Shown: positions 24,071 to 31,443 of the stretch, piece after piece
Position numbering within the stretch: the stretch's first letter is position 1
How the letters are laid out: each line of letters opens with the position of its first letter
Assembly: GCF_001429395.1 (NCBI RefSeq)
Contig: NZ_LMJT01000026.1
Location: 1-35,072 of the forward strand
Direction: 5' to 3'
Length of the DNA stretch: 35,072 nucleotides
Source of the DNA: Allobosea sp. Root381
Lineage (GTDB): Bacteria; Pseudomonadota; Alphaproteobacteria; Rhizobiales; Beijerinckiaceae
Notes under the pieces: model-generated
Databases searched by the model: none
Seen by the model: only the letters and a program-made list of their open reading frames with translations
Told to the model about the DNA's origin: nothing
Program-made: the position numbers and the translations under genes

Positions 24071-25243
24071 TCAGCCCTTGGCCGTATCGACCACCAGCTT
24101 CTGGCTCTTGACGGTGAAGAGGTAGTGCTGGCTCTTGAGCTGGCCGTTCGGCTCGAACTGCATCTCCCCGAAGATCGTGTTGGCGAACTTGCCGCCACGG
24201 ATGCGGTTGGCGACAGGCTCCTTGTCGAGCGACTTGACCTCGTCGGCGGCCTGCGCCCAAGCCTCTAGCGCGCCCGCGCCCAGCGCCATGAACTTGTCGG
24301 GCGTGTACTTGAACATCTCCTCGGTCTTCGCGACGAACTCCTTGTTGCGCGGGTTCGAGGCGAAGGGCTCGACGTCCGGGAAGTAGATGTCGGCGCCAAT
24401 CAGCCCTTCGGAGGCGTCGCCCGCGATCTTGATCACGCTCGGCGCGATGGTGCCGACGGCGGCGACGAGTTGGCCGGGCAGCCGGCTCTGGCTCGCCTGC
24501 CGGATCAACGCCGGCATGCCGAGGCCTTCATTGGCGTTGATCGCGATGGTCACGTCGGGCTTGGCGCCGCGGACATTGGTCAGCGCGACCCGGAAATCCG
24601 CCTGCGTGAACGGGAACTTCTCCTCCGAGACCTTCTGGTAGTCGTAGTTGAGCTTCTTCAGCTCCGCCTCGATCGAGGCCTGCGCGCCGTTGCCGTAGGC
24701 GTCGTTCTGCGTGAGGAAGGCGACGCGCTTGGCCTTCGCGATATTGGCGATGTAGTTCGCCACGACCGCCCCATCCTGCGCGTTCGAGCTGTTGAGCCTG
24801 ATGGCGAGCTTGTTGCCCTCGCCGGAGAGGATTGGGTCGGCCTTCGAGATTGCGGTGATGTCGAGTATGCCGGCGCGGTTGATCACCGGCTGCATCGCCA
24901 GCGTCACCGGGCTGTTCCAGCCTTCGATGATGACCGAGACGCCTGCCGAGATCAGCTCGTTGGCGCGGGAGACGCCGACGGCCGGCACGGACTCGTCGTC
25001 GCGCGCCAGGATTTCGATCTGGCGGCCCATCACGCCGCCCTTGGCGTTGATGAGGGCGGCCATGGACTGGATGGCCTGCGTGACGTGCTGACCCTGCGGG
25101 CCGGCACCGCCGCTGAGTGGCATGATGACACCGACCCTGATCGGGCCCGATGTGGCCTGGGCGAAGGCTGTGCGGCTGGCGAGCACGCCAGCGGCGGCTC
25201 CGAGCAATGCTGTGCGTCGTGTGATGAGCGGCTGGTTCGACAT
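24071..25243 (-). CDS. LIV-type periplasmic substrate-binding protein
   Basis: The 390-residue protein has a leader with a twin Arg (ITRRTALLGAAAGVLASRTA, cleavage near AFA-QA) and a type I periplasmic binding fold (IRVGVIMPLSGGAGPQGQ, KRVAFLTQNDAYGNG, PDVTIAINANEGLG). It is the receptor of the adjacent importer. It is the first gene of the leftward operon and has a GGGAGGAAC Shine-Dalgarno, a strong -35 and the TetR-type operator just upstream. Ligands of this family in catabolic operons are often aromatic or alicyclic acids; the actual one is unknown. Confidence 0.92.
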   Translation of the reverse strand: MSNQPLITRRTALLGAAAGVLASRTAFAQATSGPIRVGVIMPLSGGAGPQGQHVTQAIQSMAALINAKGGVMGRQIEILARDDESVPAVGVSRANELISAGVSVIIEGWNSPVTLAMQPVINRAGILDITAISKADPILSGEGNKLAIRLNSSNAQDGAVVANYIANIAKAKRVAFLTQNDAYGNGAQASIEAELKKLNYDYQKVSEEKFPFTQADFRVALTNVRGAKPDVTIAINANEGLGMPALIRQASQSRLPGQLVAAVGTIAPSVIKIAGDASEGLIGADIYFPDVEPFASNPRNKEFVAKTEEMFKYTPDKFMALGAGALEAWAQAADEVKSLDKEPVANRIRGGKFANTIFGEMQFEPNGQLKSQHYLFTVKSQKLVVDTAKG

Positions 25244-25287
25244 GGCGTTCCTCCCTGGATCATCCGGACTTTGCGTCTCTGGCGAGA

Positions 25288-25317
25288 AACATACTTATGG
25301 GTATGTCGAAATGTCAA
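25288..25317 (-). promoter_or_regulatory. Sigma-70-type promoter of the leftward operon
   Basis: On the minus strand TTGACA (25317-25312) is followed after 18 bases by TATGTT (25293-25288). The -35 matches the consensus fully, the -10 in four of six bases. The start would fall near 25281, about 38 bases before the binding-protein ATG. The operator at 25289-25306 covers the spacer and most of the -10, so a bound repressor would block polymerase. Confidence 0.6.
25289..25306. promoter_or_regulatory. TetR-type operator, copy 1
   Basis: ACATAC-TTATGG-GTATGT is a perfect 6-bp palindrome around a 6-base centre. It matches copy 2 (25516-25533, read in reverse) at 16 of 18 positions, including the centre, so the two are the same binding site and not merely two palindromes. 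It overlaps the leftward promoter. The TetR protein encoded in this operon is the best candidate binder. Confidence 0.75.
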
Positions 25318-25515
25318 CCATGCCGAGTTTAGCGTCTGTCGCCAGGGGGCGGTCTGATCGCGGCGTCTGCTTAGGGCAGCAATATTGTCTCAAATTTCGC
25401 GATTGCAGCATTTGGTGCGAGAAATTGCGCGATACGAAGCGCTTTTCGAGCGGGAGGAATTCTTCCAGCCTGTTCGGAGGGTATTCGTTGGGTGATCAAA
25501 TAACGCCCTTGCAAA

Positions 25516-25533
25516 ACATACCAATAAGTATCT
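25516..25533. promoter_or_regulatory. TetR-type operator, copy 2
   Basis: ACATAC-CAATAA-GTATCT lies 12 bases before the enoyl-CoA hydratase ATG; its reverse complement AGATACTTATTGGTATGT matches copy 1 in 16 of 18 bases. A weak promoter TTGCAA (25510) with TAACCT (25533), 17 bases apart, would bracket it and predict a nearly leaderless transcript. The promoter assignment is tentative. Confidence 0.72.
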
Positions 25534-25545
25534 AACCTCGGCGCC

Positions 25546-26340
25546 ATGACTGATGTCACCGTCTCCAGGCGCGCGAGCGCTCCAGTGGCGTCCGCGGTAG
25601 TCGACGGGGTCCTCACCCTGACGATCGAGCGGCCGGAAGCCCGCAATGCGCTCAATCCTGCCATCCTGTCGGCGCTCGCCGAGGGGATGGGGGCGGCCGC
25701 GCTGGAGCCGTCGGTACGCGTCGTCGTGGTTGCGGCCGGCGCCGACTTCTCGGCCGGCGCCGACATCGACGTGATCGCCGGCCACAACCCGGCGAGCTAT
25801 CTCGCCTCGACGACACGCCGCGCCTTCGATGCGATCAGGGCCTGCGAAAAGCCGGTCATCGCCGCGGTGTCGGGGTACTGCCTCGGCGGCGGCTGCGAGC
25901 TGGCGCTGGCCTGCGACATTGTCATCGCCGCGGACGACGCGCTGTTCGGCCAGCCGGAGATCAACCTCGGCATCATTCCGGGCGCTGGCGGTACCCAGCT
26001 CTGGCGCGAGCGGGCAGGGGCGGGGCTGCAGGCGGTCGCTGCCTTCGAGGGGGGCATGATCGACGCCTTCGCCGCGCGCCGGGCCGGCCTCGTCGATGCG
26101 GTCGTGCCGGCGGAGGCGCTGCTCGCTCATGTGCGACGCCGGGCGCGCGCGATCGCGGGCAAGGCCCCGCTCGCCACGGCGACCGTGAAGGCGGCGCTCA
26201 GGGCGCGCGGCCGGATGGCTCTCGACGCCGCGCTCGCGCATGAGGTCGCGCTGATGGCCGGCCTGCTCGCCACGGAGGATGCGAAGGAGGGCACGCGCGC
26301 CTTCCTCGAAAAGCGCGCACCGCGCTATGGAGGCCGGTGA
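25546..26340 (+). CDS. Enoyl-CoA hydratase / isomerase
   Basis: The 264-residue crotonase has the oxyanion-hole segments FSAGADIDV and SGYCLGGGCELAL, and both catalytic glutamates expected for a hydratase (E118 in GGCELA and E138 in FGQPEINLG). It would add water to an enoyl-CoA in beta-oxidation. It is the first gene of the rightward operon, starting 12 bases after the second operator. Its TGA overlaps the next gene's ATG by one base. Confidence 0.92.
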   Translation: MTDVTVSRRASAPVASAVVDGVLTLTIERPEARNALNPAILSALAEGMGAAALEPSVRVVVVAAGADFSAGADIDVIAGHNPASYLASTTRRAFDAIRACEKPVIAAVSGYCLGGGCELALACDIVIAADDALFGQPEINLGIIPGAGGTQLWRERAGAGLQAVAAFEGGMIDAFAARRAGLVDAVVPAEALLAHVRRRARAIAGKAPLATATVKAALRARGRMALDAALAHEVALMAGLLATEDAKEGTRAFLEKRAPRYGGR

Positions 26341-26894
26341 TGGCCGCCGACCTGATCGGGATCGCCGCAGACGGCGATGATGCCGCGTTCGCCGCCGCGT
26401 TTCGTAAGGCACTCCGCGCGCGCGGCGCGGCACCTGTCCTCATCGGAGGTGACCTGAGCGCCGCCCTGCGGGACGCTGGCTCGGTAGCGGCCTGGCTGGC
26501 GCTGGTCGCCCATGCGCCGCGGCCGGTGCTCGTCATGTGCACAGGTCCGCTCGGCCAGCGGGGACTCGCGCTCATGCTCGCCGCAGACGGCGCGTGCCTG
26601 GGGGCCGGAGCAGCCCTGGCGGACGGCTGGCACGACACGCCTGGACTAGCGGCCCTCGCCGTGCGGCGGGGCGGCCCGGCGCTGGCGCGCGCGCTGCTGT
26701 CGGGCGCCAGCGTGACTCTCGACGATTTCGTGGCGCTCGGCCTGGCTGGACGTGAGCCGCCCGAGGCGCTCGCGCAGCGCTTTGACGCCGGCTTCGGCGC
26801 TCGCAAGCGGGCGCTGCGGGCGGCGCTCGAACTGCCCTTCGGCGAAGCGCTCGCCTTCGATCTGACCCGTCTCGCAGAGGATGACGCGGCATGA
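26340..26894 (+). CDS. Short, degenerate crotonase-like protein
   Basis: This 184-residue protein has the outline of a crotonase middle region. VLVMCTGPLGQRGLALMLAA and DGACLGAGAAL correspond to the oxyanion-loop helix and following strand, and the ALARALLSGASVTLDDFVAL segment to the LLTG-A-EA-GLV helix. It lacks the N-terminal strands with GAD and both catalytic glutamates. It is translationally coupled on both sides (ATGA overlaps), so it is probably expressed. It may be a non-catalytic partner of the hydratase at 25546 or an enzyme with a different mechanism. The family call is from weak pattern similarity. Confidence 0.65.
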   Translation: MAADLIGIAADGDDAAFAAAFRKALRARGAAPVLIGGDLSAALRDAGSVAAWLALVAHAPRPVLVMCTGPLGQRGLALMLAADGACLGAGAALADGWHDTPGLAALAVRRGGPALARALLSGASVTLDDFVALGLAGREPPEALAQRFDAGFGARKRALRAALELPFGEALAFDLTRLAEDDAA

Positions 26895-27277
26895 GCACGG
26901 ATGCCCGCTTCGATGGACCGGGTCCGGACGATGTCTTCGCGGTGGCGCTGGCCGAGGGTCGGATTCTCCTTCAGCACTGCCGGGCGTGTGGCGCGACGCG
27001 CCATCCGCCGGCTCTGGTCTGCGTGGCCTGTGGCTCGGCCGATCTCGGTTGGATCGAGCCTTCCGGCAGAGGCACGGTCTATTCGACAACGACGGTCAGG
27101 GAACGGGACGGTGCCTACAACGTCGCGATCATCGAGCTGGCCGAGGGCGCCCGCCTGATGAGCCGCGTCGACGGTATCGCGCCCGAGGCCGTCGCGATCG
27201 GCCTGCCGGTCACGGCCAGGATCGTGGTGGAGCCGCAGCCGCATCTCGTCTTCCAGCCTGTGGGAGAATGGTCGTGA
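26891..27277 (+). CDS. DUF35 OB-fold protein with zinc ribbon, partner of the thiolase-fold enzyme
   Basis: The 128-residue protein has a rubredoxin-like zinc ribbon (C30, C33, C44, C47; HCRACG and CVACG) followed by a short OB-fold (GTVYSTTTVRERDGAYNVAI, ELAEGARLMSRVDG). Such proteins bind thiolase-superfamily enzymes, for example with Ltp2-type aldolases or acetoacetyl-CoA condensing enzymes, and bind acyl-CoA. The gene overlaps the preceding and following genes by four bases, which fits a stoichiometric complex with the product at 27274. Confidence 0.92.
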   Translation: MSTDARFDGPGPDDVFAVALAEGRILLQHCRACGATRHPPALVCVACGSADLGWIEPSGRGTVYSTTTVRERDGAYNVAIIELAEGARLMSRVDGIAPEAVAIGLPVTARIVVEPQPHLVFQPVGEWS

Positions 27278-28422
27278 ACGCGTTGCGCGGCAAGGCCGCG
27301 GTCGTCGGCATCGGCAGCACGAAGCGCTGGAACGCGCCGGGGCGGACGCCTTTCGATCAGGCGCAGGAAGCGGCCGTGCTGGCGCTCGAGGATTGCGGGC
27401 TGTCGCTAAGGGATGTCGACGGCCTCTTCTGTTCGATCTCGTCTTCCGGCTTGCCGGTTCTGAACATGGCCGAGAAGCTGGGCATCCGGCCGCGCCACGC
27501 CGACGGCACCATGGTCGGCGGCGCGTCCTTCCTGTTCCACCTTCAGTCGGCCGCCTCGGCGCTGGTGCACGGGCTCTGCGATGTCGCATTGGTGGTCTAC
27601 GGCTCGAACCAGCTCAGCGCCGGCGGCAAGCTCGTGTCGATGCCGGACCCGCAGCCCTACGAGGCTCCGTACCGGCCGCGCTATCCTATCTCGAGCTATG
27701 CGCTCGCCGCCGCCCGGCACATGCATGATTACGGCACGACCCGCGAGCAGCTCGCCGAGGTCGCGCTCGCTGCCCGCGCCTGGGCCAACCTCAATCCCGA
27801 CGCCTTCGCGCGCGGGCCGCTGACACGCGACGAGGTGCTGGCCTCGCGCATGGTCAGCGATCCGCTGACCAAGGCCGATTGCTGCCTTGTCACCGATGGC
27901 GGCGCAGCCCTGGTGCTGACCCGGGCCGAGCGCGCGAAGGATCTGCGCGCCGCGCCGGCCTACCTGCTCGGCACGGGCACCTGCGTCAGCCATCGCCAGA
28001 TCGCGGCGATGCCCGACCTCTCGACGACCGCTGCGGTCGAATCCGGGCGCATGGCCTACGCGGGTGCGGGACTCGGTCCCCGCGATGTCGGTCACGTCAT
28101 GGTCTACGACGCCTTCACGATCACGACGCTGATGTTCCTCGAGGATCTCGGCTTCTGCGCCAAGGGCGAGGGCGGCGCCTTCGTCGCCAGCGGCGCGATC
28201 GCGCCCGGCGGCGTTCTGCCGGTGAACACCAACGGCGGCGGGCTCTCCTGCAACCATCCCGGTATGTACGGGCTCTTTACGGTGATCGAGGCGGTCGAGC
28301 AGCTCCGGGGCAGTGCCGGGGCCAGGCAGGTCGCAGGCTGCGAGGTCGCGCTGGCGCACGCCAATGGCGGGGTGCTCTCCAGCCAGGCCACGGCAATCCT
28401 CGGCACGTCGGCGACGCTCTGA
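27274..28422 (+). CDS. Thiolase-fold enzyme of the SCP2/lipid-transfer type, possibly a retro-aldolase
   Basis: The 382-residue product has the thiolase fold: AAVVGIGSTKRW at the start, VGGASFLFHLQSAASALVHG, VMVYDAFTITTLMFLEDLGF, NTNGGGLSCNHPGMYG and ALAHANGGVLSSQA at the end. At the position of the usual nucleophilic Cys (C-A-S-G in thiolases) there is no Cys, while the YDAFT motif is kept. That combination, plus the DUF35 partner, is what is seen in Ltp2-type side-chain aldolases. I therefore regard retro-aldol cleavage of a hydroxyacyl-CoA as likelier than thiolysis, without proof. GTG at 27274 has GGGAG seven bases upstream; an in-frame ATG at 27268 is closer to that site. Confidence 0.85.
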   Translation: MNALRGKAAVVGIGSTKRWNAPGRTPFDQAQEAAVLALEDCGLSLRDVDGLFCSISSSGLPVLNMAEKLGIRPRHADGTMVGGASFLFHLQSAASALVHGLCDVALVVYGSNQLSAGGKLVSMPDPQPYEAPYRPRYPISSYALAAARHMHDYGTTREQLAEVALAARAWANLNPDAFARGPLTRDEVLASRMVSDPLTKADCCLVTDGGAALVLTRAERAKDLRAAPAYLLGTGTCVSHRQIAAMPDLSTTAAVESGRMAYAGAGLGPRDVGHVMVYDAFTITTLMFLEDLGFCAKGEGGAFVASGAIAPGGVLPVNTNGGGLSCNHPGMYGLFTVIEAVEQLRGSAGARQVAGCEVALAHANGGVLSSQATAILGTSATL

Positions 28423-28441
28423 CAGGACGAAAGGACTTCAC

Positions 28442-29368
28442 ATGAACGAGCAGCCGACCGGCATGCTGACCGGAAAGGTCGCGATTGTCACCGGAGCGGG
28501 GCAGGGCGTCGGCCGTGCCATCGCCGAGGGGCTGGCACAGGCGGGCGCCTCTGTCGTGGTCAACGATGTCGGCGTCACGCTGACCGGCGAGACCGAGAAC
28601 GCGTCGGCCGCCGACGAGGCCGCCGCCGCCATCCGCGCCACAGGTGGGCAGGCGGTCGGCAACCGTGACTCCGTCGCCGAGACGGCGAGCGCCAACCGCA
28701 TCGTCCAGCAGGCGCTCGACACATATGGCCGCATCGACATCGTCGTGAACAATGCCGGCATCCTGCGCGACGCGATCTTCCACCGGATGACCCCGGACGA
28801 ATGGCGCGCCGTCATCGACGTCCACCTGCACGGCTCGTTCAATGTCAGTCGGGCCGCTGCGACCCACTTTCGCCAGCAGGCCGGCGGGTCATTCGTCCAC
28901 ATGACCTCGACCGCCGGGCTGATCGGCAATTTCGGGCAGGCGAACTACATGGCCGCCAAGCTTGGCATCGTCGGCCTGTCGCGCTCGATCGCGATGGATC
29001 TCCAGCGGTTCAACGTGCGCTCCAACTGCATCGCGCCCTTCGCCTGGAGCCGCATGGTCTCCTCGATCCCGACCGAGACCGAGGCCGACAAGATCCGCGT
29101 CGCCAAGCTCAAGCAGATGACGCCGGAGAAGATCGCGCCGATGGTCGTATTCCTCGCCTCGGATGCGGCCGGCGGCGTGTCCGGGCAGGTCTTCGCGGTA
29201 CGCAACAACGAGGTCTTCCTGATGAGCCAGCCGCGCCCCGTGCGCGGGCTGCACAGGGGTGAGGGCTGGACGCCGGAGGCGCTGGCCGCGCAGTTGCCGG
29301 GCGCCTTCGGGCCTTCTCTCACGCCCCTGGAGCGCTCGGCCGACGTGTTCTCGTGGGACCCGGTCTGA
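28442..29368 (+). CDS. SDR-family (3R)-hydroxyacyl-CoA dehydrogenase, MFE-2-like
   Basis: The 308-residue protein has TGAGQGVG (17-24), NNAG at 103-106, and the complete tetrad N104/S156/Y169/K173 (YMAAK). It resembles the dehydrogenase domain of peroxisomal multifunctional enzyme 2, including VVVNDVGV, the ADEAAAAIRATGGQAVGNRD loop and a C-terminal extension (about 265-308). It would oxidise a 3-hydroxyacyl-CoA with NAD. The MaoC-type hydratase encoded three bases downstream matches the second half of MFE-2, so the pair reproduces that enzyme as separate polypeptides. Confidence 0.9.
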   Translation: MNEQPTGMLTGKVAIVTGAGQGVGRAIAEGLAQAGASVVVNDVGVTLTGETENASAADEAAAAIRATGGQAVGNRDSVAETASANRIVQQALDTYGRIDIVVNNAGILRDAIFHRMTPDEWRAVIDVHLHGSFNVSRAAATHFRQQAGGSFVHMTSTAGLIGNFGQANYMAAKLGIVGLSRSIAMDLQRFNVRSNCIAPFAWSRMVSSIPTETEADKIRVAKLKQMTPEKIAPMVVFLASDAAGGVSGQVFAVRNNEVFLMSQPRPVRGLHRGEGWTPEALAAQLPGAFGPSLTPLERSADVFSWDPV

Positions 29369-29370
29369 CC

Positions 29371-30234
29371 ATGGCGCTCGATCCCGACAAGCTCTTCGCG
29401 CTCGACTTTCCCGAGATCCGACAGAGCTATTCCTGGCGCGACAGCGTCATCTACGCGCTCGGCCTCGGCTTCGGGCTCGATCCGCTCGACGAGGGGCAGT
29501 TGGCCTTCGTCGACGAGACGAAGCTCAAGGCCGTGCCGACCATGGCGAACGTGCTGGCCTATCCAGGATTCTGGATGCGCGACCTCGATACCGGCATCGA
29601 CTGGGTCAAGGTCGTCCACGGCGAGCAGGCAATGACGCTGCACCGCCCGCTCCCGCCCGAAGGCGAGATCGTCGGCCGCACGCGCATTGTCGACATCGTC
29701 GACAAGGGGCCGGGCAAGGGCGCGCTGGTCTATGCCGAGCGCGAGATCAGGAACGCGGCCGACAGCGAACCGCTGGCGACGCTGCTGCAGACCGTGTTCT
29801 GCCGGGGAGACGGCGGCTTCGGCGGCAAGAGCGAGAGCCCGCGCACGCAGCATCCGATGCCGGACCGTGCGCCCGATCTTTCAATAGCCCTGTCGACGCA
29901 TCCGCAGCTCGCGCTGATCTACCGGCTGTCGGGCGATTTCAACCCGCTCCACGCCGATCCGGCGATCGCCGCGAAGGCCGGCTACGAGCGGCCGATTCTG
30001 CATGGTCTCGCGACCTACGGTGTCGCGGGGCACGCCCTGATGAAGGCCCTGTGCGGGTACGATCCCGCCCGCTTCCGCGCGATCGACGCGCGCTTCTCCG
30101 CGCCAGTCTTTCCGGGCGAGACGATCACGACCGACATCTGGCGGGAAGGCGAGGGACAGGCGGCCTTCCGCTGCCGCGTCGCCGAGCGCGACGCCACCGT
30201 CATCGCCAACGGGCGCTTCACCTACGACGTCTGA
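29371..30234 (+). CDS. MaoC-type (R)-specific enoyl-CoA hydratase 2
   Basis: The 287-residue protein has the double hot-dog layout. The C-terminal half carries the hydratase 2 motif SGDFNPLHADPAIAAKAGYE with D189, N191 and H194, followed by RPILHGLATYG. The N-terminal half (YALGLGFGLDP, PGFWM) is the non-catalytic hot-dog. This is the arrangement of MFE-2 hydratase and of fungal/bacterial homologues. It hydrates trans-2-enoyl-CoA to (3R)-hydroxyacyl-CoA for the preceding SDR. The ATG at 29371 is chosen over an upstream in-frame start at 29353 because it follows the SDR stop. Confidence 0.92.
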   Translation: MALDPDKLFALDFPEIRQSYSWRDSVIYALGLGFGLDPLDEGQLAFVDETKLKAVPTMANVLAYPGFWMRDLDTGIDWVKVVHGEQAMTLHRPLPPEGEIVGRTRIVDIVDKGPGKGALVYAEREIRNAADSEPLATLLQTVFCRGDGGFGGKSESPRTQHPMPDRAPDLSIALSTHPQLALIYRLSGDFNPLHADPAIAAKAGYERPILHGLATYGVAGHALMKALCGYDPARFRAIDARFSAPVFPGETITTDIWREGEGQAAFRCRVAERDATVIANGRFTYDV

Positions 30235-30277
30235 ATCGACAGCGAGACCGGCGTTCGGAGCCGGCCGGGAGGACATC

Positions 30278-31438
30278 ATGGATTTCAGCCTCAGCGAGGA
30301 GCAGCGCGCGCTGCAGGACAGCGCACAGCGCTTCGCCCGCAACGAGCTCGGCCCGCTCGCCGCCGACGTCGAGAAGAGCGCCCATCCGGTGCCGCGCGAC
30401 TGGATGAAGCGCTATGCCGAGCTCGGCTTCCTCGGGGTGAACACGCGCGAGGAACATGGCGGGCTTGGGCTGCCGCTGCTCGACGCGCTGCTGGTGATGG
30501 AGGAATTCGCCAAGGTCTCGGTCGGCGTCGCCTTCCCGGTCTTCGAATGCTGCGCCGGCCCTGTCCGCATCGTCGAGGCGCTGGGCCCGCCGACTCTGGC
30601 GCAACGCGTGGTGCCGCAGGTCGTGTCGGGCGAGATGCTTGTCGCGATCTCGATGTCCGAACCCGATGCCGGCACGGCGCTGACCGATCTGCGCACCACG
30701 GCGCGCTTCGACGGCGAGGAGATCGTCATCGACGGCGCCAAGCGCTGGTGCTCGGGGGCGGGTCATTCCGAGGGCTACGTCGTGTTTTGCCGCTTCGACG
30801 GCGTGCAGGGCGCCAAGGGCGTCGGCGCGGTGTTCGTCGACCGCGATTCGCCGGGTCTCACCTTCGGCCAGCAGGAAGAGCTGATGGGCTTCCGTGGCGT
30901 GCCTTCGGCCGACATGAATTTCGACGGCGTCCGCGTGCCGCGCGAGCAGCTCCTGGTCGGGCCGGGCGGCTTCGCCAGCCTGATGGGCCTGTTCAACATC
31001 GAGCGGCTGGGCAACGCCACAATGGCGCTTGGCGTGGCGGCCGGCGCGCTGGAGCAGGTCACGACCTACGTCCAGGAGCGGAAGCAGTTTGGCAAGGCGA
31101 TTGTCGATTTCCAGGCAGTGCAGATCCGCCTCGCGGAGATGGCGATGAAGGTCGAGGCGGCGCGTCTGCTGATCCATCGGGCCGCCGCCAATGCCGGCAC
31201 CGGCCTGCCGGCCTCGCGCGAGGCGGCGCTGGCCAAGTGCTTCGTCAACGAGGCGACACGCGAGGTCACCGGCACCGCGCTGCAGCTCATGGGCGGCTAC
31301 GGTTACGCAAAGGAATACGGTATGGAACGGCGCCTGCGCGACTCTTGGGGCTGGGGCATCGCCGGCGGGGCGATCGACATTCAGAAGGTCAACATCGCCG
31401 CCGATCTGGTCGGCCGGCGGTTCGACCAGCGGCGCTGA
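30278..31438 (+). CDS. Acyl-CoA dehydrogenase with the catalytic Glu apparently on helix G
   Basis: The 386-residue protein has ISMSEPDAGTALTDL, RWCSGAGHSEGYVVF, QERKQFGKAIVDFQAVQ and GGYGYAKEYGMERRLRD. Where most family members have YEGT near the C-terminus, it has AGGAID (about 361-366), so the usual Glu is missing. A glutamate at E242 (FNIERLGNAT) sits where isovaleryl-CoA and long-chain acyl-CoA dehydrogenases keep their base. That position is associated with branched or bulky substrates. It lies 43 bases after the MaoC gene and five before the PRISE gene. Confidence 0.9.
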   Translation: MDFSLSEEQRALQDSAQRFARNELGPLAADVEKSAHPVPRDWMKRYAELGFLGVNTREEHGGLGLPLLDALLVMEEFAKVSVGVAFPVFECCAGPVRIVEALGPPTLAQRVVPQVVSGEMLVAISMSEPDAGTALTDLRTTARFDGEEIVIDGAKRWCSGAGHSEGYVVFCRFDGVQGAKGVGAVFVDRDSPGLTFGQQEELMGFRGVPSADMNFDGVRVPREQLLVGPGGFASLMGLFNIERLGNATMALGVAAGALEQVTTYVQERKQFGKAIVDFQAVQIRLAEMAMKVEAARLLIHRAAANAGTGLPASREAALAKCFVNEATREVTGTALQLMGGYGYAKEYGMERRLRDSWGWGIAGGAIDIQKVNIAADLVGRRFDQRR

Positions 31439-31443
31439 AAGCC

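Noticed and set aside
25390..26433. Minus-strand 347-codon open frame
   Set aside because: It lies antisense to the enoyl-CoA hydratase and crosses the control region and operator 2; its composition is shadow-like.
30218..31177. Minus-strand 319-codon open frame
   Set aside because: It is antisense to a well-supported acyl-CoA dehydrogenase and has no family motif.
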